Below are positions 6,855 to 9,036 of a stretch of DNA of 9,036 nucleotides, in pieces. Position numbers and translations under genes: made by a program. This DNA comes from Rhodocyclales bacterium (GTDB lineage: Bacteria; Pseudomonadota; Gammaproteobacteria; Burkholderiales; Rhodocyclaceae), in contig JAJTBM010000098.1 of assembly GCA_021286885.1 (NCBI GenBank), forward strand, positions 1-9,036, read 5' to 3'. The notes beneath the pieces are model-generated. The model was given only the letters and a program-made list of their open reading frames with translations, did not search any database and had not been told where the DNA came from. Each line of letters starts with the position of its first letter. Position 1 is the first letter of the stretch.

Positions 6855-6873
6855 TTTCGGCTCGTTGTGTCAA
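6845..6873 (-). promoter_or_regulatory. Near-consensus sigma70 promoter of the yceD-rpmF operon
   Basis: The minus strand carries -35 TTGACA (6873-6868, perfect), a 17-nt spacer (6867-6851) and -10 TATCAT (6850-6845, five of six). The A+T-rich run AAAATAA precedes the -10. The predicted start is near 6838, only about 3 nt before the yceD ATG. This is the best promoter in the window and probably the main entry for yceD-rpmF, with read-through into plsX-fab. Confidence 0.85.
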
Positions 6874-6885
6874 AACCCGGCTCAA

Positions 6886-6898
6886 GTCTTTTCAAGAC
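6886..6898 (+). repeat. Small inverted repeat in the yceF leader
   Basis: GTCTT (6886-6890) and AAGAC (6894-6898) pair across a 3-nt TTC loop. They are enclosed by a second pair, GGCTC (6879-6883) and GAGCC (6904-6908). The combined 10-bp interrupted stem lies in the untranslated leader of the plus-strand pair and just upstream of the yceD -35. It could be an operator or an mRNA hairpin; nothing in the sequence decides this. Confidence 0.3.
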
Positions 6899-6959
6899 CT
6901 TCCGAGCCCGCATCCTCCCACGCTTCTGTTGCGCTTCTGCATGGAGCGCCCGCCTGCCC

Positions 6960-7535
6960 ATGAAAATCGTGCTCGCTTCCACCTCGGTATATCGCCGGGA
7001 ACTGCTCCAACGCTTTGGCCTGCCCTTTGAAACCGCCCGTCCCGACATCGACGAGAGCCCCCTGCCCGACGAATCCCCCCGGGCCACCGCCGAGCGCCTG
7101 GCCATTGAAAAGGCCCGGGCCGTGGCCGACCAGTTTCCGGACGCCCTCATCATCGGCAGCGACCAGGTGGCCTACATGGACGAGATGCGCTTCGGCAAGC
7201 CCGGCACCGTGGAGCGGGCCGTGGCCCAACTGAGCGCCATGAGCGGCCGCAGCGTGATCTTCCACACCGCCCTCGCCCTGCTCAATACCCGCACCGGCCA
7301 GTACCAGCTTGAAGGCGTGCCCACCGAGGTGCGCTTTCGCACCCTGAGCCAGGAAGAAATCGTGCGCTATGTAGACAAGGAACGCCCCCTGGATTGCGCC
7401 GGCAGCGCCAAGTCCGAAGGCCTCGGGATCACCCTGCTGGACGCCCTGGCCGGCGAAGACCCCAACGCGCTGGTGGGCCTGCCCCTGATCGCCCTGGCCC
7501 GAATGCTGCGCCACGAAGGCGTGGCCCTGCCCTGA
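6960..7535 (+). CDS. yceF: Maf-family nucleotide pyrophosphatase, YceF type (7-methyl-GTP)
   Basis: A 191-residue Maf/HAM1-like protein (E. coli YceF 194). Maf proteins hydrolyse modified nucleoside triphosphates to the monophosphate and PPi; the YceF branch prefers 7-methyl-GTP. Visible motifs are LASTSVYRRELL (5-16), the D-x-D-E-S-P segment at 29-34, IIGSDQV (64-70) with catalytic-site D68, FGKP (78-81), CAGSAKSEGLGI (146-157) and LVGLPLIAL (171-179). These match E. coli YceF much better than the dTTP/UTP branch (YhdE). In E. coli yceF is likewise divergent from yceD, which strengthens the call. The ATG at 6960 is chosen because the family N-terminus (KIVLAS) begins there; a longer GTG start at 6867 would add non-family sequence. 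The nearest GGAG is 13 nt upstream, so translation initiation looks weak. Confidence 0.93.
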   Translation: MKIVLASTSVYRRELLQRFGLPFETARPDIDESPLPDESPRATAERLAIEKARAVADQFPDALIIGSDQVAYMDEMRFGKPGTVERAVAQLSAMSGRSVIFHTALALLNTRTGQYQLEGVPTEVRFRTLSQEEIVRYVDKERPLDCAGSAKSEGLGITLLDALAGEDPNALVGLPLIALARMLRHEGVALP

Positions 7536-7538
7536 TCC

Positions 7539-8267
7539 ATGTCCATCATGAGCACCGGAACCCTGTACCTCCTGCCGGTGAGCCTGGGGCCCGAAGCCCC
7601 GCTCACCCTCACCACCCCGGCTGAGGTGGCCGCCCGCGCCGGTCAGCTGGATTATTTTGTGGTGGAAAACGCCCGCACGGCCCGGGCCGAGCTCAAACGC
7701 TTCGGCCACCCGCGCCCCTTGCGCGAACTGGACATCCGCGAACTCCCCGAAAAACCCAGCCAGGCAGACCTGGACGGGCTCATCGCCCCCTTGCTGGCGG
7801 GCCAGGATGCGGGGCTCATGTCAGAGGCCGGCTGTCCGGCGGTGGCCGACCCGGGCGCCCTGGTGGTGCGCCGGGCCCACGAAAAAGGCATACGCGTGGT
7901 GCCCATGGTGGGCCCCTCCTCCCTGCTGCTGGCCCTGATGGCCTCCGGCCTCAACGGCCAGAGCTTTGCCTTTCATGGCTATCTGCCGGTGGAAGAAGAA
8001 CCCCGCAACAAGCGCATCCGCGAACTCGAAAACGAGTCGGCACGCTACGCCCGCACCCAGCTGTTCATCGAGACGCCCTACCGCAACGACCGGATGTTCG
8101 CCGCCCTGCGGGATACCTGCCAGCCCAATACCCGGCTGTGCATCGCCCGGGATCTGACGCTGGAAAGCGAGTGGATCGTCAGCAAGCGGATTGCCGACTG
8201 GAAGAAAAGCCCGGCCCCGGAGCTGGGCAAGCGGCCCGCCGTGTTCCTGCTGCTGTCCGGCAGCTGA
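7539..8267 (+). CDS. Short RsmI-like SAM-dependent methyltransferase (tetrapyrrole methylase fold)
   Basis: A 242-residue class III SAM methyltransferase. The segment GLMSEAGCPAVADPG (92-106) and VVPMVGPSSLLLALMASGL (120-138), then FAFHGYLP (143-150), match the shared core of RsmI (16S rRNA C1402 2'-O-methyltransferase, COG0313). However, the N-terminal PTPIGN-x-x-D motif and the D-T-R-H stretch of true RsmI are replaced by LLPVSLGPEAP and ENARTAR, and the protein is about 40 residues shorter. I therefore do not give it the rsmI name; its substrate is unknown. The start at 7539 is 3 nt after the yceF stop. Neither it nor the alternative ATG at 7548 has a Shine-Dalgarno, so coupling to yceF translation is likely. 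It converges on sppA across 34 nt. Confidence 0.82.
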   Translation: MSIMSTGTLYLLPVSLGPEAPLTLTTPAEVAARAGQLDYFVVENARTARAELKRFGHPRPLRELDIRELPEKPSQADLDGLIAPLLAGQDAGLMSEAGCPAVADPGALVVRRAHEKGIRVVPMVGPSSLLLALMASGLNGQSFAFHGYLPVEEEPRNKRIRELENESARYARTQLFIETPYRNDRMFAALRDTCQPNTRLCIARDLTLESEWIVSKRIADWKKSPAPELGKRPAVFLLLSGS

Positions 8268-8301
8268 CCCGTCTCCCAGCGGGCGGGGTGGAGGGCTCAG
8301 C

Positions 8302-9036
8302 TCAGCGCAGCCCCACCCGCTCCAGCACCCGGGCGGCGCCCCGGCCCATGCTCTCGGTCATGCTGGCACCGAAGCGCTGGGCCACCCGCTCGGCCAGGTT
8401 TTCCTTGAGGGTGAAGTCTTTCAGGGCTTCTTCCTTGATCACATCCCGGGCCACTGATTCCACCGTCCCGTAGTCATCGGCCAAACCAAGCTGCAGGCTG
8501 CGCTCCCCGGTCCAGATGAGGCCGGAGAACAGCTCGGGATGTTCCTTTTCCTGCAGGCGCTCGCCCCGGCCCTGGCGCACCACCGCAATGAACTGGGCGT
8601 GGATCTGGCCCAGCATTTCCTTGACGTGCTCCAGCTGATGCGGGGACTGGGGCGAGAAGGAATCCAGCATCCCCTTGTTTTCACCCGCAGTGAGCAGGCG
8701 CCGCTCCACCCCCAGCTTGCCCATCAGCCCGGTGAAGCCAAAGCCGTCCATCAGCACCCCGATGGAGCCGACCATGCTGGCCTTGTCCACGTAGATCCGG
8801 TCGGCGGCCACCGCGATGTAATAGGCGCCCGACGCGCAGGTATCTTCCACCACCGCATACACGGGCAGCTCGGGATGGAGCTTGCGCAGGCGGTGGATCT
8901 CATCGTTCACCATTCCGGCCTGGACCGGGCTGCCGCCGGGGCTGTTGATGCGCAGCACCACGCCCGCCGTGCCCTTATCCTCGAAGGCCGACTGGAGCGC
9001 CCCGATCAGCCGGTCGGCGCTGGCCTCGGTGCCCGA
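8302..9036 (-). CDS. sppA: S49-family signal peptide peptidase (SppA-like), C-terminal part
   Basis: The frame is open from the right edge (first codon 9036-9034) to TGA 8304-8302, giving 244 visible residues. The GTG at 8961 is internal, since family sequence (DRLIGALQSAFEDKGTAGVV) continues upstream. S49 peptidases are membrane-anchored serine proteases that clear cleaved signal peptides or membrane protein remnants with a Ser-Lys dyad. Visible marks, counted from the right edge, are LRINSPGGSPV (28-38), the nucleophile S69 in CASGAYYIAVA, MVGSIGVLMDGFG (88-100), and K121 in AGENKGMLDSF as the likely general base. The length suggests the short single-domain (about 320-340 aa) form rather than the 618-aa E. 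coli SppA. The N-terminal membrane anchor would lie outside the window. No clear terminator is seen in the 34 nt shared with the convergent methyltransferase gene. Confidence 0.93.
   Translation of the reverse strand, partial: SGTEASADRLIGALQSAFEDKGTAGVVLRINSPGGSPVQAGMVNDEIHRLRKLHPELPVYAVVEDTCASGAYYIAVAADRIYVDKASMVGSIGVLMDGFGFTGLMGKLGVERRLLTAGENKGMLDSFSPQSPHQLEHVKEMLGQIHAQFIAVVRQGRGERLQEKEHPELFSGLIWTGERSLQLGLADDYGTVESVARDVIKEEALKDFTLKENLAERVAQRFGASMTESMGRGAARVLERVGLR

Noticed and set aside
6867..6959. An N-terminal extension of yceF from GTG 6867
   Set aside because: The extra 31 residues do not belong to the Maf family, and the GTG lies within the divergent promoter region.
6941..7030. A 29-residue plus-strand frame starting at an ATG 19 nt before yceF, a possible leader peptide
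   Set aside because: It overlaps yceF out of frame, has no ribosome-binding site and shows no regulatory codon run.
6882..7709. A 275-codon minus-strand open frame opposite yceF
   Set aside because: The plus-strand YceF motifs are unambiguous; the antisense product is low-complexity Gly/His/Ala sequence.
8268..8301. A shared terminator between the methyltransferase and sppA
   Set aside because: The gap is GC-rich, but only stems of 4-5 bp can be drawn and there is no T-run on either strand.

Overview
The window is a chromosomal housekeeping segment of a GC-rich betaproteobacterium. Protein similarity as I remember it and the gene order point to the Rhodocyclales/Azospira neighbourhood; that placement is inference, not a measured result. 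The core is the conserved fatty-acid/phospholipid cluster yceD-rpmF-plsX-fabH-fabD-fabG-acpP-fabF on the minus strand (transcribed right to left, about 6835 down to 788), followed by a small ygfX-type membrane-protein gene (769-302). The 3' end of nadB (plus strand) converges on it at the left edge. To the right, a divergent plus-strand pair, a Maf/YceF-type pyrophosphatase and a short RsmI-like methyltransferase (6960-8267), meets the 3' part of an sppA-like S49 peptidase gene on the minus strand that runs off the right edge. The same order (yceF divergent from yceD-rpmF-plsX-fab) is known from E. coli.

The genes work together: PlsX makes acyl-phosphate from acyl-ACP for phospholipid synthesis. 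FabH condenses acetyl-CoA with malonyl-ACP, FabD loads malonate onto ACP, FabG reduces the 3-ketoacyl-ACP, FabF elongates it, and AcpP carries every intermediate. YceD and L32 link the cluster to ribosome assembly.

Regulatory structure is visible. A near-consensus sigma70 promoter sits only about 3 nt (predicted start site) ahead of the yceD ATG, suggesting a leaderless mRNA. A strong intrinsic terminator or attenuator lies between rpmF and plsX. A weaker hairpin plus a candidate internal promoter lies between fabG and acpP. fabF uses a TTG start with a good Shine-Dalgarno sequence.

The most notable anomaly is that plsX is not intact as written. The conserved C-terminal part is in another frame, and the expected D-P-x-x-Y-N segment is missing at the break, which fits a net deletion of about 19 nt near 5226. 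The truncated reading frame stops at 5191, whereas the family C-terminus continues in the other frame to 5066 and ends in an ATGA overlap with fabH. I found no mobile element, CRISPR array, tRNA or rRNA, and no sign of a wholly new system. Apart from plsX, the genes look complete (nadB and sppA are cut by the window edges).
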